From positions 1 through 15,520 of the forward strand of contig JAFUNW010000345.1 of the NCBI GenBank assembly GCA_017472905.1: a stretch of 15,520 nt of DNA. Reading direction: 5' to 3'. Both the position numbers and the translations under genes were made by a program. Of this stretch, positions 1 to 8,411 are shown in pieces (the stretch's first letter is position 1; each line of letters starts with the position of its first letter). Under the pieces are notes generated by a model. That model was not told the origin of the DNA and did not search any database. It was given only the letters and a program-made list of their open reading frames with translations. The stretch comes from Bacteroidaceae bacterium (GTDB lineage Bacteria; Bacteroidota; Bacteroidia; Bacteroidales; Bacteroidaceae).

Positions 1-2726
1 ACTCCAATGCAGAACCTTTGATTGTAGTAAATGATAATATTTATGATTTGCCTTCAGACGAAGAATTCGACTTTGCGAATGCCAATGAAGAATCATTTGC
101 TCAGTTGTTGACCGTTAATCCGGATGATATTCTTGAAATTGACGTATTGAAGGATGCTGCAGCTTGTGCCATATATGGTTCACGTGGTGCGAATGGTGTT
201 ATCAAAATCAAAACCCGTCGTGGAGCGCGTGGAAAAACTCAAGTAAACTATTCTTATACCTTTAAAGGCTCTTATCAGCCGGCCGGTATTGATATGTTGA
301 ATGGAGATGAGTACACCATGTTGATAAAGGAAGCTCATTTCAATCCGAGCCAAGTGGCAACAAACATTCCGGAAATCAGCTATTTGCCGACATTCTCGGA
401 ATATGAAAACTTCAATAACAATACGGATTGGGTTGATGAGGTAACGAAATTCGGACAAAGTCATAAACATTATCTGACGATTGAAGGTGGTGGAGAGAAA
501 GCAAACTTCCGTGTATCCGGAGGATATGATCACGAAACAGGTACTATCATCAAGCAACAATTGAATCGTTTCTCAACTCGTATGGCATTGGACTATTTCG
601 TAAGCGACCGTATTAAGTTTATTGCAGACTTTGCCTTGACTTATACCGATCATGATAAGAACTATGACAACGGTATTTTAGGAGATGCTTACAATATCAT
701 GCCGAATATGAGTGTGTTCGCACAAGATAAGAATGGTAATAATACAGCTGAATATTATCAAATGTTGCAATCGGCTTCCGGTGTATTTGATAATGATATG
801 AAGAAGATGATCAACCCGGTGGCTCGTGCAGAAATGGCTACTCGCAATGATAAAACATATCGTATCACTCCCGACTTCCGTATCGAATACCAGTTTATGG
901 GATTGGATGATAGCGAAACACAATTGAAGTATCAGGGAAGTGTATTTATGGATATATTTACTCAAAGTGAGACTACGTTCTATCCTCGTACATTAACCTC
1001 GTTAGGTTGGGATAACGAAAATGTAAATAAAACAAGTTTATACGATAAGAAGCAGTTAGGCTTAACTACCAAGCATGCGTTGTACTTTACTCCTAAATTT
1101 TCGAACCCGGACCATTTCATGACTATGATGGCTCAGTTTGAGTTAATTGATGGTAGTGGTAATGACCAAAATAACGGAAGCTACGGTTTGCCTTATGGTT
1201 CTATTACCAGTAGTACGGTTGATGCTTATCAAAATGTCAGTGGAACCAATACCTGGCAATGGCGTTCAATGTCGTTACGCTATTCATTGCACTATTCTTA
1301 TAAATCCAAATATGCCATTGGTTTCACCATGAGCCGCGATGGTAGCACGAAGTATGGTGCAGATCGCCGTTGGGGTAATTTCCCGAGTGTTTCTTTGCGT
1401 TGGAATATCAGTGATGAAAAATTCATGGAGAAGTTGAATTGGTTGAGCATGTTGTCTTTCCGTCCGAGTTGGGGTATTGTAGGTAATCAGCCTTCAAGTG
1501 AATATTTGTTCTACACCAGATATGCAAAAGATGGAATGTATAATGGCGTTTCTGCTATTTCTCCAAGTGGTATTCGTTTGAGTAACTTGCGTTGGGAAAA
1601 GACGACTTCATACAACTTAGGTGGAGACTTGGGATTGTTTGACGATTTGATTACTGCCGATTTTAACTATTATAACAAATTGACAGAAGATTTGTTGATG
1701 AAAAACCGGGGTATCGCTTCTTCCAATGGATGGTCTTCACTCTCTTGGCAGAATGTAGGAAGTCTGCGTAATGAAGGTTGGGAATTGAATATCAATGCTA
1801 ACGATTTTGTTAAAGTAGGCAAGTTCTCTATCAGTGCCAGTATGAACGTTGCTCAAAATCGATGTGAAATCGAAGAGATGGATCAAGCTGTTTTGGCTGA
1901 TTATAATAAAGAATTTACCTATGCCAATGGTGAGTATCTGCAACGTCTGCAAGTGGGTAATGCCGTAGGTTCAATCTATGGTTTCAAATATAAGGGTGTT
2001 TATCAATATGATTATAAGAATTACAAACAAGCAGAGGCAGAAGGAGCTACCAGCCCGGTTGCTCGCGATGCAGATGGTAAGATTCTGTATAATTCAAAAG
2101 GTGAACCACTTCCCATGTATTATGCTTTTGGAACCACTTCCGCACATAAATTCTCAGGTGGTGATGCCATTTACGAAGATATCAACCATGATGGAAACAT
2201 CAACGAGTTGGATATGGTCTATTTAGGAAGTTCTAATCCGAAAGTTATTGGAGGTTTTGGTTTTACATTCCGTTATGGCCGTTGGACTTTGAAGTCTAAT
2301 TTCAGTTTCCGCTATGGAAATAAGATTTTGAATCGTGCCCGCATGAATAATGAAAACATGTATGGACATAACAACCAAAGTAAGGCCGTAAACTGGCGTT
2401 GGCGTAAAGAAGGAGACTTCACTACGATTCCGCGTGCATTGTATAATACCGGACATAACTATTTGGGTAGCGATCGCTTCGTAGAAGATGGTTCGTTCTG
2501 TCGTTTACAATATTTGCAATTGACCTATTCGGTAGCTCCGGCATGGTTGAAAAACTATGGTTTGAACAAACTCAACTTCTCTGCCTCAGCAAATAACTTG
2601 TTCTGCTGGACGAAGTATTCTGGTGTAGATCGTGAAGTGGGTTATGGTGGTATGGGTATCAGTGAGGATAATGCCCGCACTCCTCGTTCGAAGTCATTCA
2701 CATTTAATATAGGTATCGGATTCTGA
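1..2726 (+). CDS. SusC/RagA-family TonB-linked outer-membrane transporter (SusC-1), 5'-truncated
   Basis: This is the main body of a SusC-type, 22-strand beta-barrel, TonB-dependent importer of the outer membrane. The reading frame is already open at base 3, and its first visible residues (SNAEPLIVVNDNIYDLP) are the middle of a plug domain. The TTG at 18 is therefore not the start; the signal peptide, any CarboxypepD_reg-like domain and the TonB box lie upstream of the window. About 907 residues are visible. The SusC plug hallmark LKDAAACAIYGSRGANGVI is encoded at about 147-203, followed by an aromatic-rich barrel. An EF-hand-like loop, DINHDGNINELD, is encoded at 2178-2213. The protein ends SKSFTFNIGIGF, with the terminal aromatic expected for barrel assembly. 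The gene lies 39 bp before SusD-1, its presumed lid partner. Family assignment is very secure; the substrate is unknown. Confidence 0.96.
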   Translation, partial: SNAEPLIVVNDNIYDLPSDEEFDFANANEESFAQLLTVNPDDILEIDVLKDAAACAIYGSRGANGVIKIKTRRGARGKTQVNYSYTFKGSYQPAGIDMLNGDEYTMLIKEAHFNPSQVATNIPEISYLPTFSEYENFNNNTDWVDEVTKFGQSHKHYLTIEGGGEKANFRVSGGYDHETGTIIKQQLNRFSTRMALDYFVSDRIKFIADFALTYTDHDKNYDNGILGDAYNIMPNMSVFAQDKNGNNTAEYYQMLQSASGVFDNDMKKMINPVARAEMATRNDKTYRITPDFRIEYQFMGLDDSETQLKYQGSVFMDIFTQSETTFYPRTLTSLGWDNENVNKTSLYDKKQLGLTTKHALYFTPKFSNPDHFMTMMAQFELIDGSGNDQNNGSYGLPYGSITSSTVDAYQNVSGTNTWQWRSMSLRYSLHYSYKSKYAIGFTMSRDGSTKYGADRRWGNFPSVSLRWNISDEKFMEKLNWLSMLSFRPSWGIVGNQPSSEYLFYTRYAKDGMYNGVSAISPSGIRLSNLRWEKTTSYNLGGDLGLFDDLITADFNYYNKLTEDLLMKNRGIASSNGWSSLSWQNVGSLRNEGWELNINANDFVKVGKFSISASMNVAQNRCEIEEMDQAVLADYNKEFTYANGEYLQRLQVGNAVGSIYGFKYKGVYQYDYKNYKQAEAEGATSPVARDADGKILYNSKGEPLPMYYAFGTTSAHKFSGGDAIYEDINHDGNINELDMVYLGSSNPKVIGGFGFTFRYGRWTLKSNFSFRYGNKILNRARMNNENMYGHNNQSKAVNWRWRKEGDFTTIPRALYNTGHNYLGSDRFVEDGSFCRLQYLQLTYSVAPAWLKNYGLNKLNFSASANNLFCWTKYSGVDREVGYGGMGISEDNARTPRSKSFTFNIGIGF

Positions 2727-2765
2727 TAATCCTCGCTGAAATGAATCCATTAATATTTTTGAATT

Positions 2766-4508
2766 ATGAAAATAAGAAAAACATTAAGAAATATAGCTCT
2801 GTTAGGACTGTTTGGTCTAAGTACAGTTGCATGTGATGACTTCTTGACCATTACTCCTACGAATGACATTATTTTGGAAGAGTATTGGACAGAGAAAGCC
2901 GATGTGGATGCTGCTGTAGCCTCCGTTTATAAGAGTTTGCTGAAAGATGGCATCATAGAACGTATGATTGTTTGGGGAGAATTGCGTTCCGATAACATGA
3001 CGGTTGGTTTGATAGAGAGTTCAGATGAATATTTGCGCAGTGTTGCAAATAATAATATGTATGCTTCCAATGGAATTAATGGTTGGGGCGATTTCTATCA
3101 TGTCATCAATAATTGCAATACCGTTTTGAAGTATGCTCCTGAAGTACAAGCTAAAGACCCAAACTTTTTGGAAGGTGATTTGGAAGTAATAGAATCTGAA
3201 ATGCGTACAATTCGGGCATTGTGTTATTTCTATTTGCTTCGTTCATTCCATGCCATTCCTGTAAATACGGTGAATGTAATGGATGATGCCGATGTGAAAG
3301 AGCCGGAACAAGTGAGTCGCGATAGTATTTATACGTTGATTTTGGAAGACTTGAATTATGCAGAACCTTTGGCTGTAGAATCTGGAGCTTATGTTTCGGA
3401 TGAACAAAACAAGGGATATATAACTCGTGATGCCGTAAGAGCTATTCGTGCAGATGTATATCTATGGTTGGCTAGCGAAAAAGGTGATAAAGCTGCTTAC
3501 CAACAGTGTGTCAATGATTGCGATTTGGTAATAGATTCTAAAGTATTGGCTTATAATAAGAATATAAAGAATGCTTCATTGTCAGCCGGTGTAAAAGAGG
3601 AAGCCGATGTCTCATTGGGTATCTACCCTTTGGTCAGCAATGATGGTATTGGTGTAGGTTCTATCAATCTGACAGAAAATGCTTATTATGATTTGTGGGG
3701 TAGTGAAAATGGTGAAGAGAGCATATTCGAATTGCAATTTGACGGAGATGCTTCTAATGGAGACCAAAATGTGAACAACAAATCATATTTATTACATGGT
3801 TGTGACGAATCGAATATCGGAAAATTGGCACCGGCTGCTTTCCTTTCTGAAAATTATGCAGCAAAAGCCCCCGGTTTGCAAGATCCGTTATTCAGTGCCA
3901 AAGATGTTCGCCGTTATGAGAATATCTATACGAGAAGTGCCGGAGAATACGGCATAGCCAAGTATGCATCACGTTTAGCAACTCCTATTTCTGTAGCAAC
4001 AACTACCGGAGAAGTAACGGCGCTGTATAATTATCGTAGCGGTGAAGGCAAAAATGATGCCAATTGGATTGTATATCGTTTGACTGATGTCATGCTGATG
4101 AAAGCTGAGGCTTTGGTGCAGATAAATGACTCTTTAGGTGCATTTAAACTCGTTAATGCCATTCATAAGCGTGCAACTCCAAGCGCAACTATTTCAGACA
4201 CACTCTCTTATGATGAATATAAGAACAATATGGAGAAATTGGTGCTTGATGAGCGTCAACGTGAATTGATGTTTGAAGGAAAACGTTGGTATGATTTGAT
4301 GCGTTATGCATTGCGCCGCAACAGTTCAAAAGAGATGGTCAATGCTTTCTTATTGCAGAAATACGCGGATAACCAAGCTGCGATAAAGAGTAAATTATCT
4401 AATTTGAATTCACTTTTCTTCCCGATTGCTCAAAGTGAGTTGGATAGAAATAAGAATTTGAAACAGAATCCGGAGTTCTTGACAACTTCAAGTACAGAAA
4501 GAAACTGA
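2766..4508 (+). CDS. SusD/RagB-family surface lipoprotein (SusD-1)
   Basis: This is the predicted surface lid and ligand-binding partner of SusC-1; SusD proteins are alpha-helical TPR-like lipoproteins that cap the SusC barrel. The 580-residue length is normal for the family. A signal peptide ends in a lipobox-like LSTVAC with Cys23 as the lipidation site, followed by DD, the acidic start typical of Bacteroidales surface lipoproteins. Family features in order are the N-terminal helix with VDAAVASVYKSL, the helix containing FYHVINNCNTVLKYAP, IRALCYFYLLRSFHAIP, and the C-terminal DERQRELMFEGKRWYDLMRY. The tail LFFPIAQSELDRNKNLKQNP matches the usual SusD ending (P-I-x-x-x-E-x-x-x-N, then QNP). 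The ATG at 2766 puts the signal peptide in a normal position, and the gene follows SusC-1 by 39 bp. Ligand specificity cannot be read from the sequence. Confidence 0.96.
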   Translation: MKIRKTLRNIALLGLFGLSTVACDDFLTITPTNDIILEEYWTEKADVDAAVASVYKSLLKDGIIERMIVWGELRSDNMTVGLIESSDEYLRSVANNNMYASNGINGWGDFYHVINNCNTVLKYAPEVQAKDPNFLEGDLEVIESEMRTIRALCYFYLLRSFHAIPVNTVNVMDDADVKEPEQVSRDSIYTLILEDLNYAEPLAVESGAYVSDEQNKGYITRDAVRAIRADVYLWLASEKGDKAAYQQCVNDCDLVIDSKVLAYNKNIKNASLSAGVKEEADVSLGIYPLVSNDGIGVGSINLTENAYYDLWGSENGEESIFELQFDGDASNGDQNVNNKSYLLHGCDESNIGKLAPAAFLSENYAAKAPGLQDPLFSAKDVRRYENIYTRSAGEYGIAKYASRLATPISVATTTGEVTALYNYRSGEGKNDANWIVYRLTDVMLMKAEALVQINDSLGAFKLVNAIHKRATPSATISDTLSYDEYKNNMEKLVLDERQRELMFEGKRWYDLMRYALRRNSSKEMVNAFLLQKYADNQAAIKSKLSNLNSLFFPIAQSELDRNKNLKQNPEFLTTSSTERN

Positions 4509-4567
4509 TAAAATCCGGAATGAAGTTTTTAGAAAAAATAGTTAGTATTTCATAATATAGAGAATAT

Positions 4568-6559
4568 ATGAAAACAAAAAATAAATATATGAGAAGCATG
4601 TCGGCAGCCTTGATCGTTGCAATTTTGGCCTTGGGGTCTGTTGTGATGGAAAGCTGTACGGATAAGGTGGATGATGCAGATTTGTACACCTTTACGAATG
4701 ATATGATTTCCGACTATTTGGAGGAACGTCCGGATACATTCGGAGATTTCTATTATGTAATTACTCGTGCCCATAATGATACGGTGAATTTAAAAGGTAT
4801 CTTGTCGGCATACGGAACCTATACATTGTTTGCTCCGACCAATTCGGCAGTACGGTCGTATATAGATTCTCTTTATAAGGTTGGGGAGATACCTTCACCT
4901 AATTTGGAGGATATAACAGACAGTATGGCTATTTCGATGGTATATGGTCATTTGATTAATAAGGTTTATTTGGCAGAGGACTTGATTGATGGTACATTGC
5001 CGATACCTAATATGAACTATCGCTTTTTAAGTGTAAGTTTCGATTCAACCCAAAACCGTCAAGCAATCAATGTCCGTTCTGTATTGCTTCAAACGGATAA
5101 TGAGGTTGAAAATGGTGTGATTCATATGATTAACCAAGTGATAGCTCCATCCAACGAGCAAATTCCTGATTTGGTAATCAACAATCCTGAATTTTCAATC
5201 TTTGCCGAGGCATTGCAATTGACAGGATTGGATGAATTGACCCGCAAACAAGAAGATGAAGATTATCAGCATTTGGGTAAAGTCTGGTATTGGAACGATA
5301 ATAAAACTTATTATAACGATCCGGATCGTAAACAATATGGTTATACATTCTTTATGTTGGATAACAAAACCTTGGAAGAGAACTATAATATCAAGGCTAT
5401 TCAAGGTTTGATTGATTTCGCCAATAATGCATATAGTGAATATACTGATAATGTCATGGATGATTATAAGGATCGCCGTAATCCGTTGAATCGATTGATA
5501 TCTTATCATATTTTGCCGGTTCGATTAAATAACTTGAATCCGACCACATTCCGTTCAACAGTTGGTAAAGGTATAACAACCGGTGAACACATTTATGAAT
5601 ATTATGAAACCATGTTGCCCAATACGTTGCTAAAAGTGACAATGGTAGATGGACGCGGATATTTGCGACTCAACTATTATTCTAAGGATGAAAGCATTCA
5701 TGGAGCCACAATAAAGACCGCTAGTGAAGTAAATTATGAGACCGAAGCCATTAATGGTCTACTTTACTGCATAGATAAATTATTGGTGTATGATCGAAAT
5801 GTATACGACAAAGTCTTGAATGAACGTTTACGTTTTGATGCCGGAGCTTTGATTCCTGAATTAAGTACCAATAATCTTCGCTTCTATGGTTATCAGAATG
5901 AAGATGGAACTACAGAATATTTCTGTGTTTCTCCGGGTTTCAGTGATTATGTTGTTTCCGGAAGTGATTCACGCATTATGTATTTGATTCCGAATATGAC
6001 TTGGCACAACTACATGGGTGATGAGTTTAATATTGTAGGTCGATATGATTTAACGATAACTTTGCCTCCTGTTCCGGAACCGTTGGATCGTTATTTGAAC
6101 AATACGTATGAAATCCGCATTGGCTTCCGTGGAGAGGATAAGCGAGGAATAGCCCAAATGTATGTGGATGGATTGCCTACCGGTACTCCGGTTGATATGC
6201 AGGTATCAAGCAACGATATTTCTAGAACATTGGCCGGATATGTGGCAGATGGCGCAACAGATGATAATGGTGTGCTCAATGATAAGATGATGCGCAACTT
6301 AGGATTTATGAAAGCACCTAATATTATGCGTTCATATCAGAATGCAGATGGAACCGGTTCTTCAAGCATATTGCGTGATGACCCACGTACATTACGTAAA
6401 ATTGTTACAACAGTTCCGCTTTCTAATGACAAACGTCATACATTGCGAATCAAATCCGTTTTGGATGATGAAAGTAAACAGTTCCATCTTGATTATATTG
6501 AAATTGTTCCTAAATCGGTGTATGCTCCGACAACCGGTGCCGCAGAAGACCGTAAATAG
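4568..6559 (+). CDS. Tandem fasciclin (FAS1) lipoprotein with C-terminal beta-sandwich-like region (FAS1-A)
   Basis: This is a predicted surface lipoprotein of 663 residues. The signal peptide ends VVMESC with Cys30 as lipid anchor, and TDKVDDAD follows, acidic as in surface-exported lipoproteins. The first FAS1 domain spans about 40-196, with the H1 motif TLFAPTNSA (86-94) and the H2 motif GVIHMINQVIAPSN (183-196). A more divergent second FAS1 spans about 207-410, with YTFFMLDNKTLEENY (259-273) in place of H1 and INGLLYCIDKLLVYD (395-409) as H2. Residues about 440-648 appear rich in beta strands (TYEIRIGF, AQMYVDGLPTG, HTLRIKSVL, FHLDYIEIVP) and resemble a galactose-binding-like fold; this part is inference. 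FAS1 domains elsewhere mediate adhesion and protein or ligand contacts. The gene begins 59 bp after SusD-1. The likely role is an accessory surface binding protein of the SusCD system. The FAS1 call is firm; the role is not. Confidence 0.9.
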   Translation: MKTKNKYMRSMSAALIVAILALGSVVMESCTDKVDDADLYTFTNDMISDYLEERPDTFGDFYYVITRAHNDTVNLKGILSAYGTYTLFAPTNSAVRSYIDSLYKVGEIPSPNLEDITDSMAISMVYGHLINKVYLAEDLIDGTLPIPNMNYRFLSVSFDSTQNRQAINVRSVLLQTDNEVENGVIHMINQVIAPSNEQIPDLVINNPEFSIFAEALQLTGLDELTRKQEDEDYQHLGKVWYWNDNKTYYNDPDRKQYGYTFFMLDNKTLEENYNIKAIQGLIDFANNAYSEYTDNVMDDYKDRRNPLNRLISYHILPVRLNNLNPTTFRSTVGKGITTGEHIYEYYETMLPNTLLKVTMVDGRGYLRLNYYSKDESIHGATIKTASEVNYETEAINGLLYCIDKLLVYDRNVYDKVLNERLRFDAGALIPELSTNNLRFYGYQNEDGTTEYFCVSPGFSDYVVSGSDSRIMYLIPNMTWHNYMGDEFNIVGRYDLTITLPPVPEPLDRYLNNTYEIRIGFRGEDKRGIAQMYVDGLPTGTPVDMQVSSNDISRTLAGYVADGATDDNGVLNDKMMRNLGFMKAPNIMRSYQNADGTGSSSILRDDPRTLRKIVTTVPLSNDKRHTLRIKSVLDDESKQFHLDYIEIVPKSVYAPTTGAAEDRK

Positions 6560-6570
6560 TTAAAAAGAAA

Positions 6571-6594
6571 CGACAGTCGGGAAACCGACTGTCG
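6571..6594 (+). promoter_or_regulatory. Intra-operon hairpin with GAAA tetraloop between the two FAS1 genes
   Basis: The arms CGACAGTCGG (6571-6580) and CCGACTGTCG (6585-6594) pair perfectly over 10 bp around a GAAA loop of the very stable GNRA class. A short TTTTT run occurs at 6602-6606, after a 7-nt spacer, so the fit to an intrinsic terminator is imperfect. The hairpin sits 11 bp after the FAS1-A stop codon and about 40 bp before FAS1-B. It could be a partial terminator, an RNA-stabilising 3' end, or a processing site that sets different levels of upstream and downstream genes. The structure is seen directly; the role is inferred. Confidence 0.6.
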
Positions 6595-6635
6595 GATAAG
6601 CTTTTTAAAATAAAAGAAAACAGAATTTAAATTAA

Positions 6636-8384
6636 ATGAATATGAAGAAAAACTATATCCAGTGGATGTGTATGGGGGTGTTGGGAGTAACAGTGTTGCT
6701 TACCGGCCAGGCTTGTACGGAAGAGTGGGATGACCACTATGACAAGCAACCGAACAATCTAGGTGAGACATCCACCCTCACTTTGTGGGAGAATATACAG
6801 AATCAGGCAGAATTGGCTAATTTTGCCAAGTTATGTGAAAAAGCCGGATATGACTCTATTTTAGGAAAGACATCTTCCGGTTCAATGCAGTCATATACCG
6901 TGTGGGCCCCGGTGCTGTCAGATGCAGAGTTTGAACGTTATAATCAGATGGAAACAGCACAGATGGAGAGAGAGTTGTTGCAAAATCATATAGCCCGTAC
7001 AAAGTATATAGCAAGTGGAAATATAAGCAAAAACATTCTTTTACTGAATAAAAAAACAGCTGATTTTGAGACTGTTCCCGAGCAATTTACTTTTGGTGGT
7101 ATTGAGATTCAAAAGGATAATGTATCTTCTTTGAATGGAATGCTTTATCAATTGAGCGGCGTTTATCAATTCCTTCCTAATTTGTGGGAAAAAATGGACT
7201 CCGATGATAATTTTAGTGAATTGAGTACTTATCTGCATTCATTCGATGATTATGTTATTGATGTTGAAAACAGTGTTGTCGGAAATAAAGTAAACGGCCA
7301 GCAAACCTATTTCGATTCAGTCATGATCAATAACAATGAAAAGTTTCGTGAGATGGGTTATTTCGAGCGTGAGGATAGTTCCTATACAATGGTTCTTTAT
7401 ACCAACAAAGCTTGGCAGGAGGCAATAGAACTGATGACTCCTTATTTTGACTATGAGCGAGCAAAAGGAGTGGCAGAAGGAGTTCGTGACTCATTGCGGG
7501 ATGCTAACATCAAACAATTTATCGTACGCAATACTGTATATAATAACAATTTGCAGCCGATGCCGGAAGTTGATATTACGGAAAAAGATTCGATAATCAG
7601 TACATCTGCTTATTATTACGACAATTCCGGAAGCGAATCTTATTATATGAAGCCGGAACAATATGCCGGATATTTCTCTGGAGCAATTCGCGAAAAGGTA
7701 AGTAATGGTGAAGTGTTTATCAAGGATGAGTTTACAATTAAACCGGAAGATGGTTGGTTCCAACCCATTGTGATAGAAGCAGAATCACCTCAAGGACGTG
7801 TTGTAAACCAAAATAGTATGATGCCTAATACTTATTCTGTTACTTCTTTGACAAAGAATCCTAAGGTATCAGGTTCTATTTCTGACAATCGTTATATGGA
7901 GATGGGGGTTAATGGAAATGTAGCTCCGCAAGTATCTTTCTGGTTACCGAATGTATTGAAAGGAAGTTATCGTGTGAAAGTTGTTTTGGTTCCGGCTAAT
8001 ATAAGAATACAAGATAGCTTAGTTGTAGCGCGTCCTACACAAATGCGATTTGAATTGAATTCTGGTATTCCGACAGACGGTTCATCTACAAGTACAGAAA
8101 CCTCTATAGCACGTGTAAACTTGAGGGGTAATGTGAATTTGGAAGAGTCTGAATATGATTATACCAAGGTCGATACAGTTACTATACAATGGGGTAGAAA
8201 TGAGGAAGACCAGATTGTAGATTTCGACCATTGTGCTTATGGATTGAATAGTGAGAATTCTTCAAGATATTCTTTGTCTGTACGTAACTTGGCTTCAGCT
8301 TCCAATGCCGCTTTAGAGCGTAATTTGCGAATCGATTGCATTATTCTGGAGCCGGTATTGGATACAGCAAGTGATAAAGAATGA
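6636..8384 (+). CDS. Tandem FAS1 lipoprotein with CBM6/35-like C-terminal domain (FAS1-B)
   Basis: This is a predicted surface lipoprotein of 582 residues. The signal peptide ends LLTGQAC (Cys27) and is followed by the acidic TEEWDDHYD. The first FAS1 domain spans about 45-183, with the H1-like YTVWAPVLSDAEF (87-99) and the H2-like NGMLYQLSGVYQFLPN (167-182). A degenerate second FAS1 (about 186-367) has SYTMVLYTNKAW (249-260) and NGEVFIKDEF (357-366). The C-terminal region opens with PIVIEAESPQGRV (377-389) and continues with VSFWLPNVLKGSYRVKVVLVP and RIDCIILEP. The IEAE opening, the G-x-Y-x-V-x-V strand and the final D-x-I-x-L-x-P strand are like CBM6/CBM35 galactose-binding folds. It shares domain order with FAS1-A but is clearly diverged, so it is not a recent duplicate. 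ATG 6636 is used; ATG 6642 also fits. The gene ends 27 bp before SusC-2. Confidence 0.88.
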   Translation: MNMKKNYIQWMCMGVLGVTVLLTGQACTEEWDDHYDKQPNNLGETSTLTLWENIQNQAELANFAKLCEKAGYDSILGKTSSGSMQSYTVWAPVLSDAEFERYNQMETAQMERELLQNHIARTKYIASGNISKNILLLNKKTADFETVPEQFTFGGIEIQKDNVSSLNGMLYQLSGVYQFLPNLWEKMDSDDNFSELSTYLHSFDDYVIDVENSVVGNKVNGQQTYFDSVMINNNEKFREMGYFEREDSSYTMVLYTNKAWQEAIELMTPYFDYERAKGVAEGVRDSLRDANIKQFIVRNTVYNNNLQPMPEVDITEKDSIISTSAYYYDNSGSESYYMKPEQYAGYFSGAIREKVSNGEVFIKDEFTIKPEDGWFQPIVIEAESPQGRVVNQNSMMPNTYSVTSLTKNPKVSGSISDNRYMEMGVNGNVAPQVSFWLPNVLKGSYRVKVVLVPANIRIQDSLVVARPTQMRFELNSGIPTDGSSTSTETSIARVNLRGNVNLEESEYDYTKVDTVTIQWGRNEEDQIVDFDHCAYGLNSENSSRYSLSVRNLASASNAALERNLRIDCIILEPVLDTASDKE

Positions 8385-8411
8385 CATTTTTAATCGGAAA
8401 AAACAATTGTG

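Noticed and set aside
180..560. Minus-strand open frame opposite SusC-1
   Set aside because: It is fully antisense to a strongly conserved SusC plug and barrel region and shows no recognisable domain; a shadow frame.
2754..2761. TATTTTTG, a match to the Bacteroidales -7 promoter consensus TAnnTTTG, before SusD-1
   Set aside because: It lies only 4 bp before the ATG and has no TTTG element at the expected upstream distance; it would give a near-leaderless transcript. It is more simply part of the A/T-rich leader.
8409..8411. GTG as start of SusC-2
   Set aside because: The ATG immediately after it is the stronger start and gives an equally good signal peptide.
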